Below the pieces are notes generated by a model that was given only the letters and a program-made list of their open reading frames with translations, was not told where the DNA came from and made no database searches. A stretch of DNA of 11,838 nucleotides from Phycisphaerae bacterium (GTDB lineage Bacteria > Planctomycetota > Phycisphaerae > JAAYCJ01): positions 1 through 11,838 of the forward strand of contig JAAZAW010000372.1 in the NCBI GenBank assembly GCA_012514125.1, written 5' to 3'. Both the position numbers and the translations under genes were made by a program. How positions within the stretch are numbered: position 1 is the stretch's first letter; every line of letters begins with the position of its first letter. This document shows positions 1 through 6,573 of this stretch, piece by piece.

Positions 1-1
1 C

Positions 2-565
2 GGTATCGCGGATCCCATCAAGACTACGACACCCGAAGCGGTCAAAATGCTCCATGATGACGGTGTGGAACTGGTTATGCTCACGGGCGACAGCAAAGAG
101 ACCGCGCAGGCTGTTGCTGATGCGCTTGGGCTGGATCGCATAGAAGCGCAGGTTCTGCCCGAACGTAAAAATGAAATCGTTCGCGAGCTTCAATCGCAAG
201 GCCGATTTGTTGCCATGGCGGGTGACGGGATCAACGACGCGCCGGCCCTTGCCCAGGCCCAGGTAGGGATTGCGATGGGCACGGGGACTGATGTAGCGAT
301 GGAGTCGGCGGGAATTACGCTGGTCAAGGGTGATCTTCGTGGTGTTTCTAAAGCACGGAATCTTAGCCGGGCGACGATGCGAAACATTCGCCAGAATCTT
401 TTTTTCGCTTTTATTTACAATGGATTGGGGATTCCGATCGCCGCGGGTATTCTTTATCCGTTTTTTGGTTTGCTTCTTAGTCCGATGATCGCTGCGGCGG
501 CGATGAGTTTCAGTTCGGTTTCTGTTATCGCCAATGCCTTACGTTTGCGAAAGGTTCGGCTTTAG
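2..565 (+). CDS. copA: Copper-translocating P1B-type ATPase, C-terminal part (5' end outside window)
   Basis: This is the C-terminal end of a heavy-metal P-type ATPase; the frame is open to the left edge, so the metal-binding domain, first six membrane segments and phosphorylation loop are missing. Visible are the end of the P-domain (GIADPIK and MLTGDSKETA, then GDGINDAPALAQAQVGIAMG, the Mg-binding hinge) and two final membrane helices. The last two helices carry FIYNGLGIP (the YN pair of TM7) and an AMSFSSVSVIANALRLR segment (Met and Ser-Ser of TM8). In this family those residues form the Cu(I) transport site, so copper (or silver) export is the best assignment rather than Zn/Cd. It would sit in the inner membrane and pump Cu(I) out of the cytoplasm. 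The TAG stop overlaps the stop of the convergent miaA gene by four bases. Family call is secure; copper specificity rests on the two TM motifs. Confidence 0.93.
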   Translation, partial: GIADPIKTTTPEAVKMLHDDGVELVMLTGDSKETAQAVADALGLDRIEAQVLPERKNEIVRELQSQGRFVAMAGDGINDAPALAQAQVGIAMGTGTDVAMESAGITLVKGDLRGVSKARNLSRATMRNIRQNLFFAFIYNGLGIPIAAGILYPFFGLLLSPMIAAAAMSFSSVSVIANALRLRKVRL

Positions 566-1533
566 TTTTGCCGGAGGAGTTTAATATCCCCGAGCCAATT
601 ATTTATCTTTTGTTCAACCGGTTCGATAAATTGTTCGGGATCCTGGCCGTCGCCGATATCGTACCATTGAATATGCGGCATTCGCCGAAACCAGGTACGT
701 TGATGTTTGGCTAGATGTCGCGTGTTGATCTTGATTTTGTCCATGGCTGTGGACAAGTTCCATTTTCCTTCAAAGTGCGCGAAAAGTTCGGCATAACCCA
801 CTGCGTCGGCGGCTTGGGGACTTAGCGGCGGGGTTCGATGATAAAGCTGTCGGACTTCCTCAACCAGACCCGCGTTGAACATTCGCCGAACACGTTCGTT
901 GATTCTCCGGTTCTGCTGCTCTCGCGAATGCCGCAAGCCTATAAACAGCATGTGGTAATCATCCCGAAGTGTTCCGAACTGCGACTGATGTTCGCTGATG
1001 GGCTTGCCGGTGATTTGATATACCTCCAGTGCTCGAACGATCCGCTTCAGGTCATTGCGGTGCAGGCGCTGAGCCGTTTCTCGATCCACCTGATAAAGTT
1101 GATTGTAGAGATATTCCGAGCCTGATTGTTCCGCCTGACGAATGAGCTGTTCTCGAATTTCCGTGTTCGCCGCCGGTCCTTCGAACAGACCTTCGGTCAA
1201 TCCCTTAAGATAAAGGGCCGTTCCACCCACCGCCAGAACGATCTTGCCCCGTCGGTGAATATCCGCGATCGCCGTTTGCGCCAGTTCGACGAACCGTCCA
1301 ACCGAAAATGCTTCCGATGGATCGACCACATCGATCATATGGTGGGGGATGCGTTCTCGAATTTCATGATTGGGTTTAGCGGTACCGATATCCATTTCCC
1401 GGTAGACCTTCATGGAATCCACCGAAAGGATTTCGGAGGTAAGACGTTGCGACAGAGCACGCCCCAGCGTTCCCTTACCGCCGGCGGTGCATCCAAGGAT
1501 GAATAGGATTACCGGTTTGGAATATTCTTTCAT
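562..1533 (-). CDS. miaA: tRNA dimethylallyltransferase (IPP transferase) MiaA
   Basis: MiaA transfers a dimethylallyl group from DMAPP to N6 of A37 in tRNAs reading UNN codons, stabilising codon-anticodon pairing; it acts in the cytoplasm. The 323-residue length is normal for the family. Seen in order: a P-loop at residues 14-22 (GCTAGGKGT), the tRNA/DMAPP site DSMKVYREMDIGTAKP at 39-54, HHMIDVVDP at 64-72, GGTALYLKGL at 103-112, NDLKRIVRALEVYQITGKP in the middle, and the C-terminal RHLAKHQRTWFRR signature. Odd point: the usual P-loop is GPTAxGK(S/T); here Pro is Cys and the residue after Lys is Gly, with Thr one position later. The start has a weak purine-rich site (AAAGAG, about six bases upstream). 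The gene is divergent from the lipoprotein gene and convergent with copA, sharing four bases with it at the stop. Confidence 0.95.
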   Translation of the reverse strand: MKEYSKPVILFILGCTAGGKGTLGRALSQRLTSEILSVDSMKVYREMDIGTAKPNHEIRERIPHHMIDVVDPSEAFSVGRFVELAQTAIADIHRRGKIVLAVGGTALYLKGLTEGLFEGPAANTEIREQLIRQAEQSGSEYLYNQLYQVDRETAQRLHRNDLKRIVRALEVYQITGKPISEHQSQFGTLRDDYHMLFIGLRHSREQQNRRINERVRRMFNAGLVEEVRQLYHRTPPLSPQAADAVGYAELFAHFEGKWNLSTAMDKIKINTRHLAKHQRTWFRRMPHIQWYDIGDGQDPEQFIEPVEQKINNWLGDIKLLRQN

Positions 1534-1550
1534 AACTGCTCTTTCACCAA

Positions 1551-1578
1551 TTGCGATGTCATTTTTATACGGTATAAT
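1551..1578 (+). promoter_or_regulatory. Near-consensus sigma-70 promoter for the lipoprotein (and probably hsp20-lon)
   Basis: TTGCGA at 1551-1556 and a perfect TATAAT at 1573-1578 are separated by 16 bases; transcription would begin near 1585. It lies in the 70-base region between the divergent miaA and lipoprotein starts. No terminator-like hairpin is visible between the lipoprotein and hsp20, so transcripts may continue into hsp20 and lon. No heat-shock CIRCE inverted repeat is visible here. Confidence 0.7.
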
Positions 1579-1593
1579 ATAGACATCAAATAG

Positions 1594-1599
1594 AAGGAG
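1594..1599 (+). promoter_or_regulatory. Strong Shine-Dalgarno AAGGAG of the lipoprotein gene
   Basis: AAGGAG lies four bases before the ATG at 1604 and seven bases before a second in-frame ATG at 1607. The spacing favours the second ATG, but the two starts differ by one residue only. Confidence 0.75.
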
Positions 1600-1603
1600 T
1601 CAA

Positions 1604-1900
1604 ATGATGCGATGGATTATCGTCAATTTAGTCGTATTATTTTTATTGCCGACTCTGGGGTGTTACAGCATTAACGTTGATGCCAATATTCCCGAAGGAG
1701 TCGTCAGTTCAAGTCCGCGTGTCGATAGTTCGAAAGTGCCCAGACCCCAAACACTGTCTGAGGCGCAGGAAGAGATTAACCTGGCCTATGCGCGTATCCA
1801 GAGCCTGGAACGAAAAGTCAGAAATCTTGAAGGCGATAAATCGGAATTGAAACGCAAAGTTTCCGCCTTGGAAAAACGGCTGGATCGATATGAGGATTAA
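1604..1900 (+). CDS. Small putative lipoprotein with C-terminal coiled coil
   Basis: A 98-residue (or 97) secreted protein that I do not recognise as a named family. Residues 1-20 form a lipoprotein-type signal peptide: a basic MMR start, a hydrophobic stretch (WIIVNLVVLFLLPTLG) and Cys20 as the probable lipidated residue. The lipobox TLGC is not textbook, because the -3 position is Thr, so lipidation is an inference. A low-complexity polar stretch follows (about 21-50, rich in Ser, Val and Pro). A charged heptad-like helix from about 52 to the end (EAQEEINLAYARIQSLERKVRNL and onward) ends with EKRLDRYED and looks like a coiled coil. It could be a small Lpp-like or trimerising envelope protein, but no function can be given. 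It has the clearest promoter and ribosome site of the region and lies 85 bases before the Hsp20 start, possibly in the same transcript. Confidence 0.75.
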   Translation: MMRWIIVNLVVLFLLPTLGCYSINVDANIPEGVVSSSPRVDSSKVPRPQTLSEAQEEINLAYARIQSLERKVRNLEGDKSELKRKVSALEKRLDRYED

Positions 1901-1985
1901 GAATAATTAATTTATCAGTATGGTGTATTGATTGGCTTCGGATGAAACACACAAAGACAAAATGTTGAACGAAGGGGTTGGCACG

Positions 1986-2471
1986 ATGATCAGAATTCAA
2001 GCAGGCTCTGCCCGATTTGACGATGTGATTCTTCAGGTGAATCACTTTATGGATCAATTTATGCAAAAATCTTTTTTTCGATTCAAACCTTGCGGTAATT
2101 GGCAGCCCGTGATTAATCTTTACGAAATCCCCGATGCTTTTTATATTTGTGTGGACTTGGCAGGAGTCGATCCCAAACAGGTTGAATTGCACGTGGAAAA
2201 TAAGTTGCTCCATATTATGGGGCATCGTGTCACACCCGCACCCACCGGCGGAACCAGCGCCAGAATCCATGTGATGGAAATCGATCATGGTCCGTTTTGC
2301 CGTTCCGTCAATATTCCAGACGGTGTCGATATTGACAAAATAAAGGCTCATTATACACAAGGTTTGCTTTGGATCAATTTGCCGAAAAAATCGCAAAATG
2401 TCAGGATCGACCGGCGTGAAGTTGAAACAAACAGAATCGATTTGCATAGGGGGCATAATGAACAACGATAA
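1986..2471 (+). CDS. Small heat-shock protein, Hsp20/alpha-crystallin family
   Basis: An ATP-independent holdase chaperone that binds unfolding proteins in the cytoplasm. With the start at 1986 it is 161 residues, typical for bacterial Hsp20. The alpha-crystallin domain runs from WQPVINLYEIPDAFYICVDL through a beta-strand series with the conserved LAGVDPKQVELHVENKLLHI segment, to the signature GLLWINLPK. A short C-terminal extension contains VRI, which resembles the I-x-I/V anchoring motif. The frame is open further upstream (TTG at 1932, ATG at 1962), but only the ATG at 1986 has a ribosome site: AAGGGG at 1972-1977, eight bases away. The last 14 bases overlap the start of lon, suggesting coupled translation. 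A holdase next to a quality-control protease fits protein-damage control. Function assigned from family; substrates unknown. Confidence 0.93.
   Translation: MIRIQAGSARFDDVILQVNHFMDQFMQKSFFRFKPCGNWQPVINLYEIPDAFYICVDLAGVDPKQVELHVENKLLHIMGHRVTPAPTGGTSARIHVMEIDHGPFCRSVNIPDGVDIDKIKAHYTQGLLWINLPKKSQNVRIDRREVETNRIDLHRGHNEQR
2447..2453 (+). promoter_or_regulatory. Ribosome binding site of lon inside hsp20 (TAGGGGG)
   Basis: A purine run with five G residues ends four bases before the ATG at 2458. It decides the lon start over the open frame that begins at 2398 (no Shine-Dalgarno) and over the next in-frame ATG at 2503, whose purine run lies about 12 bases away. It lies inside the hsp20 reading frame, so ribosomes ending hsp20 at 2471 could reinitiate here. 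Confidence 0.6.
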
Positions 2472-5028
2472 ACTTGAAGATAAAAGGGAAGTGAACGCAG
2501 TTATGAGTAACGAAAATCAGGAAACAACCGCCAAAAATCGAACCAACGCACCAGAAATCGGTCAGGAAATTCTGACCACCGTGACCACGCAAGGCCCCGC
2601 GCAACAGCAGGTTGCTATTCCCAGTATTATTCCGCTTTTGCCCATCCGGAACGCCGTCGCCTTTCCAGGCACGGTCATGCCCCTGAATATCGGTCGCGAA
2701 TCGTCTAAAAAATCGGTGGAAAACGCCCTGGAGGGCAATAAGCTTATCGGGATTCTCACTCAACGTGATTCACAGGTCGAAAAACCAACGCAAAAAGACC
2801 TCTACACCTGGGGAAGCGTCGGTTTTATCCTGAAATTACTGCGAATGTCCGATGGTGACCAAACGATTGTCGTTCATGGTCTGTTGCGTTTTAAAATTGT
2901 GGAACTGATTCACGCCGAACCGTTCATGATGGCTCGCATTGAAGTCTATAACGACCCGAAACAGGAAGAGATCGAAAACAAAACCGAACTCGAAGCCATA
3001 GTCCATAACGTTCGCAGCATGGCCAATCGTGTCATTGAACTAAGTCCAAACGTCCCTGAAGAAGCCAGCGTGATCTTGAACAACATCAATCACGCCGGCG
3101 CCCTGGCCGATTTTCTTGCCGCCAATCTCAATATCTCAACCGAACAGAAACAGAAGATTCTCGAAACGCTACCGATCAAAGAGAGACTCGAATCGGTCCA
3201 TACCGCTCTGGCCAATCAACTCGACGTCCTCGAACTTTCCAGCAAGCTCCAGGATCAGGTCAAGGAATCCATCAATAAAACCCAGCGTCAATACTTTTTG
3301 CAGGAACAACTCAAAGCCATTCAAAAGGAACTCGGCGAAAGCGATCAGCGCACCACCGAAATCGAAGAACTCAAAGCCCGCATCAACGAAGCCAAAATGC
3401 CGAAAGATGTTGAAGCCGAAGCCCTGCGGGAAATCGACCGGATGGCGAAAATTCCCCTTGCCTCACCGGAATATTCGGTTGCTCGCGATTACGTCGAATG
3501 GCTTATTGTCATTCCGTGGTCCAAACAGACCACCGACACCCTGGATATCAAGCAGGCCAAAAAAATTCTCGACGCCGACCACTACGACCTGGAAAAAGTC
3601 AAAAAACGTATCATCGAATTTTTGGCGGTCCGAAAACTCAAACCCGAAGGGCGAGGTCCCATTCTCTGTTTCGTCGGTCCTCCCGGCGTGGGAAAAACCT
3701 CACTCGGTAGAAGCATCGCCCGGGCCATGGGACGCAAGTTCATTCGTATGTCCCTTGGCGGTATCCGGGATGAAGCTGAAATCCGCGGCCATCGACGCAC
3801 CTATATCGGCGCCATGCCTGGACGTATCATCCAGGAAATGCGTAAAATCGAAGTCCGAAATCCTGTCTTCATGCTCGATGAAATCGACAAACTTGGCCAG
3901 GATTTTCGAGGCGATCCCGCATCGGCGCTGCTTGAAGTGCTCGATCCGGAACAAAATTACAGCTTCACCGATCATTATCTGGATGTGCCTTTCGATTTAT
4001 CCAAAACCATGTTCATTGCCACCGCCAACTACATGGCTCCGGTCCCCCCCGCGTTGCGAGACCGTATGGAAGTGATCGAGTTGCCGGGCTACACCCTGCA
4101 CGAAAAACTCGAAATCGCAAAAAAATATCTTGTTCCAAAACAAATCGACGAAAACGGTTTGAACAAGGAAAAATTGGTCTTCGATGAAGAAGCTCTGCAA
4201 GTGATCGTCGAATCTTATACTCGCGAAGCCGGTGTGCGAAACCTCGAACGTGAAGTGGGTAATATCTGCCGAGGTGTGGCGGCAAAAATTGCCGGTGGGT
4301 CTAAAAAATCCTTCAAACTGATACGCAAAGATGTTTCGACATACCTTGGCCCGGTCCGTTTTGAACCTGAAGTTGCTATGCGAACCAGTGTTCCGGGAGT
4401 CGCGACCGGACTCGCCTTTACTCCCACGGGAGGCGAAATTATCTTTATCGAGGCAACTTCCATGCCCGGCAAGGGAAACCTCATCCTCACCGGCCAGATC
4501 GGTGATGTTATGAAAGAATCCGCCCAGGCTGCGTATTCGCTCCTGCGAAGCCAAGCCAAAAAACTCAAACTCGATCCTGAGAATATTCAAAAGAAAGATT
4601 ACCATATTCATGTGCCCGAAGGCGCGGTCCCCAAGGACGGGCCGTCGGCAGGGGTCGCAATTTTTACCGCGCTCGTCTCTCTGGAATCGGAAGTTTCTGC
4701 CCGGCACGATGTGGCTATGACCGGTGAAATTACCCTTCGCGGACTTGTTTTGCCCATCGGCGGCGTTAAAGAAAAAGTGCTTGCCGCCAAACGCGCGGGA
4801 ATCTCAACCGTCGTTCTGCCTGACCGAAATAAAAAAGACCTGGTCGATATCCCGAAAGAAATTAAAAACACAATAAATTTCAAATTCGTCGATAATGTCG
4901 ATAAACTCCTCGGCATCGTGCTTTGTAAAAAAGACGAAAAGAATTCTACCGAAAAAAGAAAAAAAGAAGGTCAGGCAATGTGCAAATTAAAGAAAAATTC
5001 CACGCGTTCCCGAAATTCTTCCAGATAA
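2458..5028 (+). CDS. lon: ATP-dependent serine protease Lon (LonA type)
   Basis: Lon unfolds and degrades damaged and regulatory proteins as a cytoplasmic hexamer. From the ATG at 2458 it has 856 residues, somewhat longer than the roughly 780-800 usual for bacterial LonA. Domains in order: a polar, probably disordered extension (1 to about 55); the substrate-binding N-domain starting at IPLLPIRNAVAFPG; a long helical coiled-coil region (YFLQEQLKAIQKELGE); the AAA+ module with Walker A GPPGVGKT at 407-414 and Walker B FMLDEIDKLG with Asp474-Glu475; and the protease domain with the Ser730-Lys773 dyad (PKDGPSAG and GGVKEK). The 43-residue spacing of the dyad matches that remembered for E. coli Lon (Ser679, Lys722). 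No catalytic residue is missing. The last 30 or so residues form a strongly basic Lys/Arg/Ser tail beyond the protease domain. The start overlaps hsp20 by 14 bases and a hairpin follows the stop. Confidence 0.98.
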   Translation: MNNDKLEDKREVNAVMSNENQETTAKNRTNAPEIGQEILTTVTTQGPAQQQVAIPSIIPLLPIRNAVAFPGTVMPLNIGRESSKKSVENALEGNKLIGILTQRDSQVEKPTQKDLYTWGSVGFILKLLRMSDGDQTIVVHGLLRFKIVELIHAEPFMMARIEVYNDPKQEEIENKTELEAIVHNVRSMANRVIELSPNVPEEASVILNNINHAGALADFLAANLNISTEQKQKILETLPIKERLESVHTALANQLDVLELSSKLQDQVKESINKTQRQYFLQEQLKAIQKELGESDQRTTEIEELKARINEAKMPKDVEAEALREIDRMAKIPLASPEYSVARDYVEWLIVIPWSKQTTDTLDIKQAKKILDADHYDLEKVKKRIIEFLAVRKLKPEGRGPILCFVGPPGVGKTSLGRSIARAMGRKFIRMSLGGIRDEAEIRGHRRTYIGAMPGRIIQEMRKIEVRNPVFMLDEIDKLGQDFRGDPASALLEVLDPEQNYSFTDHYLDVPFDLSKTMFIATANYMAPVPPALRDRMEVIELPGYTLHEKLEIAKKYLVPKQIDENGLNKEKLVFDEEALQVIVESYTREAGVRNLEREVGNICRGVAAKIAGGSKKSFKLIRKDVSTYLGPVRFEPEVAMRTSVPGVATGLAFTPTGGEIIFIEATSMPGKGNLILTGQIGDVMKESAQAAYSLLRSQAKKLKLDPENIQKKDYHIHVPEGAVPKDGPSAGVAIFTALVSLESEVSARHDVAMTGEITLRGLVLPIGGVKEKVLAAKRAGISTVVLPDRNKKDLVDIPKEIKNTINFKFVDNVDKLLGIVLCKKDEKNSTEKRKKEGQAMCKLKKNSTRSRNSSR

Positions 5029-5064
5029 AACATCGAAGTTAAATCTCTGAGAAAAGTCCAAGGG

Positions 5065-5104
5065 GCCGATCGGATGCTTGCATCGCGATCGGCTATGGAG
5101 TTTT
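5065..5104 (+). terminator. Hairpin after lon, possible intrinsic terminator
   Basis: GCCGATCG at 5065-5072 pairs perfectly with CGATCGGC at 5086-5093; inside, GATGC and GCATC extend the stem with a single bulged G at 5085. The T-run (5101-5104) begins seven bases after the stem, further than in a classical terminator, so efficiency is uncertain. It lies between lon and the convergent kinase-like gene; read from the other strand there is no T-run directly after the stem. Confidence 0.5.
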
Positions 5105-5114
5105 AGACAAAACC

Positions 5115-5690
5115 TTAATATCGCACCATTGTTTCACTTAAGAATGGCTGAACCAGGAGTTGTTCGATTTTTTCGTGAAACGCTTCCTGTGTTCCGTCGA
5201 ACTCGATGACCAGGTCCGCCTGCTCCGCGGTAACGGAAATGCCGAACTGCGATTCTTCCGCTTCTTCATACGACAAAAAATCTATATAGGTCTGAGGGTC
5301 ACAAAGTTCGTTACGGCTTTTGGCTCGCTCATATCGCTTTTCCTGATCAAGTGTCTGAACATGAACGAGAATAAAGTCTTTACCAAAACATTCACGAAGT
5401 GTTTGGACATCATTCAATGTCCGAATTCCTAGAATAGCCGTCATGTCCCATTTTTTCCGTTCGATCTTTTCGATAATCTTCTGGATGAAATAACCCTTGC
5501 CCCGCAATGTAAGATAGTGTGCCGAAATATCCATCAGGTTGTTTCGTGTGGGTATGATATTTTCATTTGCGGCGATTTCTCGAACCAGATCGCCCAGTGA
5601 CAACACCGCCAAACCATGAGTCTGGTGCAAATAGTCGGCAAGTTCATCCTTACCCGCCCCATTTTTCCCAATAATTCCAATAATCTTCAT
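5115..5690 (-). CDS. P-loop kinase-like NTPase, related to dNMP / dephospho-CoA kinases
   Basis: A 191-residue cytoplasmic protein with an N-terminal P-loop (IIGIIGKNGAGKDE, Walker A at residues 8-15). GKD rather than GKS/T is common among deoxynucleoside-monophosphate kinases, usually followed by Thr; here Glu follows. Then come SLGDLVREIA (substrate-side helix), a basic GIRTLNDVQTLRECFG segment and FILVHVQTLDQEKRYERAKSR. The last resembles the strand-plus-lid pattern (strand, Asp/Glu, Arg-x-x-Arg) of dephospho-CoA kinase-like proteins, including the archaeal UPF0200 group. The phosphate acceptor cannot be read from sequence. The start is supported by a strong site, GGAGG at 5704-5708, some 13 bases upstream within a G-rich run that continues to within nine bases of the ATG. 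It converges on lon and lies 303 bases downstream of perR, probably on its own promoter. It is unlikely to be the sole CoaE without further evidence. Confidence 0.7.
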   Translation of the reverse strand: MKIIGIIGKNGAGKDELADYLHQTHGLAVLSLGDLVREIAANENIIPTRNNLMDISAHYLTLRGKGYFIQKIIEKIERKKWDMTAILGIRTLNDVQTLRECFGKDFILVHVQTLDQEKRYERAKSRNELCDPQTYIDFLSYEEAEESQFGISVTAEQADLVIEFDGTQEAFHEKIEQLLVQPFLSETMVRY

Positions 5691-5821
5691 GATGGACGCC
5701 CCCCCTCCGCATAAACGTCAGCCCCTGTCAGTATTTCGCATCGATCGTCAAAAATAATGTCGAATCAAAGCGAGGAAAACCCCTGCTGTATTTTCCCGGT
5801 ACGATACCCCGAGCTTATATC

Positions 5822-5850
5822 CTTATAACATGATCCGTGTTGGAATTCAA
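5822..5850 (-). promoter_or_regulatory. Candidate promoter for the kinase-like gene
   Basis: On the minus strand TTGAAT (5845-5850) and TATAAG (5822-5827) are 17 bases apart. A second TATAAG follows at 5814-5819, making a tandem repeat with an eight-base period. Transcription would start near 5815, giving a leader of about 125 bases. The rest of the 303-base gap (5691-5993) shows no convincing gene or strong hairpin. Confidence 0.35.
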
Positions 5851-5993
5851 ATACTCGTTGCGAATGTCGCAGCCCCCAATATCTGGTGGCCTCTTTTCTC
5901 TTTCCCAACCAGACATTTAATACCGCCGTCCGACTTATTTCGTCTTATATTTATGTGTGAAAGGCGACACGAAGCGTTTTTCGACTTTGGGCT

Positions 5994-6443
5994 TTATCCC
6001 TCACTTTGTGTTGCACTCCGGGCACACTCCGCGCAGACCCCATTGAAGAAAACCTTGATCGACTGGACATTAAACCCAGGCAAAACATCTTTCGCATTCA
6101 TATCAATAGGATATTTCATAAAATCCACATCATGGACCATCCCGCATTTACTGCACACCGCGTGATGGTGGGGCGAGGGGTTGCCATCGAATTTCAAACT
6201 GCCCGTCCCTGTTTCGATGGTAATCACCGCTCCCATTTGCGACATTACCTGTAACGTTTTATAGACCGTCGATAAGGAAAGCGTAGGATGGGATTGTTTC
6301 AACCGCAGGTAAATGTCTTCCGCGGAAAGATGGCTTTGGCTTTCTATAAGCGATTGCATAATCGCAAGTCGTTGGCCCGTCGCACGCAAGTGGCATTTTC
6401 GAAGTTGGGTGATAAGGCTGTGATCTTTTGCTTGAGGCTCCAT
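5994..6443 (-). CDS. perR: Fur-family regulator, PerR-type peroxide sensor
   Basis: A 149-residue metal-dependent DNA-binding repressor. In residue numbers from the upstream GTG (6449), the winged-helix domain covers about 10-85 (LRATGQRLAIMQSL, HLSAEDIY, LSLSTVYKTLQVM recognition helix). The C-terminal dimerisation domain carries two zinc-type CxxC pairs (Cys99/102 and Cys139/142). The five ligands of the B. subtilis PerR regulatory site (His37, Asp85, His91, His93, Asp104) align with His40, Asp88, His94, His96 and Asp107. Asp rather than Glu at the last position is the feature used to separate PerR from Fur, so peroxide sensing by Fe-catalysed His oxidation is likely. The ATG at 6443 is preferred to the GTG at 6449 because AGGAG (6453-6457) lies nine bases before it and only three before the GTG. 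Its promoter carries a palindrome, consistent with autoregulation. Fur or Zur remain less likely alternatives. Confidence 0.85.
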   Translation of the reverse strand: MEPQAKDHSLITQLRKCHLRATGQRLAIMQSLIESQSHLSAEDIYLRLKQSHPTLSLSTVYKTLQVMSQMGAVITIETGTGSLKFDGNPSPHHHAVCSKCGMVHDVDFMKYPIDMNAKDVLPGFNVQSIKVFFNGVCAECARSATQSEG

Positions 6444-6504
6444 TGACACATACTCCTGAATTGCAAGATTATAAAGTGCTATACCATGATGAAAAAAAGC
6501 ATGT

Positions 6505-6516
6505 GTATTATAATAC
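6505..6516. promoter_or_regulatory. Perfect 12-base palindrome over the perR -10, candidate operator
   Basis: GTATTATAATAC is a perfect inverted repeat centred between 6510 and 6511 and contains the whole -10 hexamer. A repressor bound here would block RNA polymerase, so autoregulation by PerR is plausible. It holds a TTATAAT half-site like that of the known PerR box (TTATAATnATTATAA), but the second half does not match when read with the 7-1-7 spacing. The palindrome does not extend beyond 12 bases. Confidence 0.45.
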
Positions 6517-6535
6517 TACGATAGTTTACTGACAA
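6507..6535 (-). promoter_or_regulatory. perR promoter
   Basis: On the minus strand TTGTCA (6530-6535), exactly 17 bases, then a perfect TATAAT (6507-6512). Predicted start near 6500, about 57 bases before the ATG. This is one of the best promoters in the window and makes perR transcription independent of the upstream hydrolase gene. Confidence 0.7.
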
Positions 6536-6573
6536 TAATATATTCGTATATTTAAAGTAAATCTCAAGATATT

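Noticed and set aside
838..1506. Two rightward open frames opposite miaA
   Set aside because: They lie wholly within miaA, which has full family motifs; their products show no domain features.
1534..1603. A promoter for miaA in the divergent gap
   Set aside because: TATAAA and TTGATG occur on the minus strand, but with only 14 bases between them; no acceptable spacing was found.
3997..4707. A 236-codon leftward frame inside lon
   Set aside because: Shadow of the conserved Lon ATPase and protease domains; no start signal or domain pattern.
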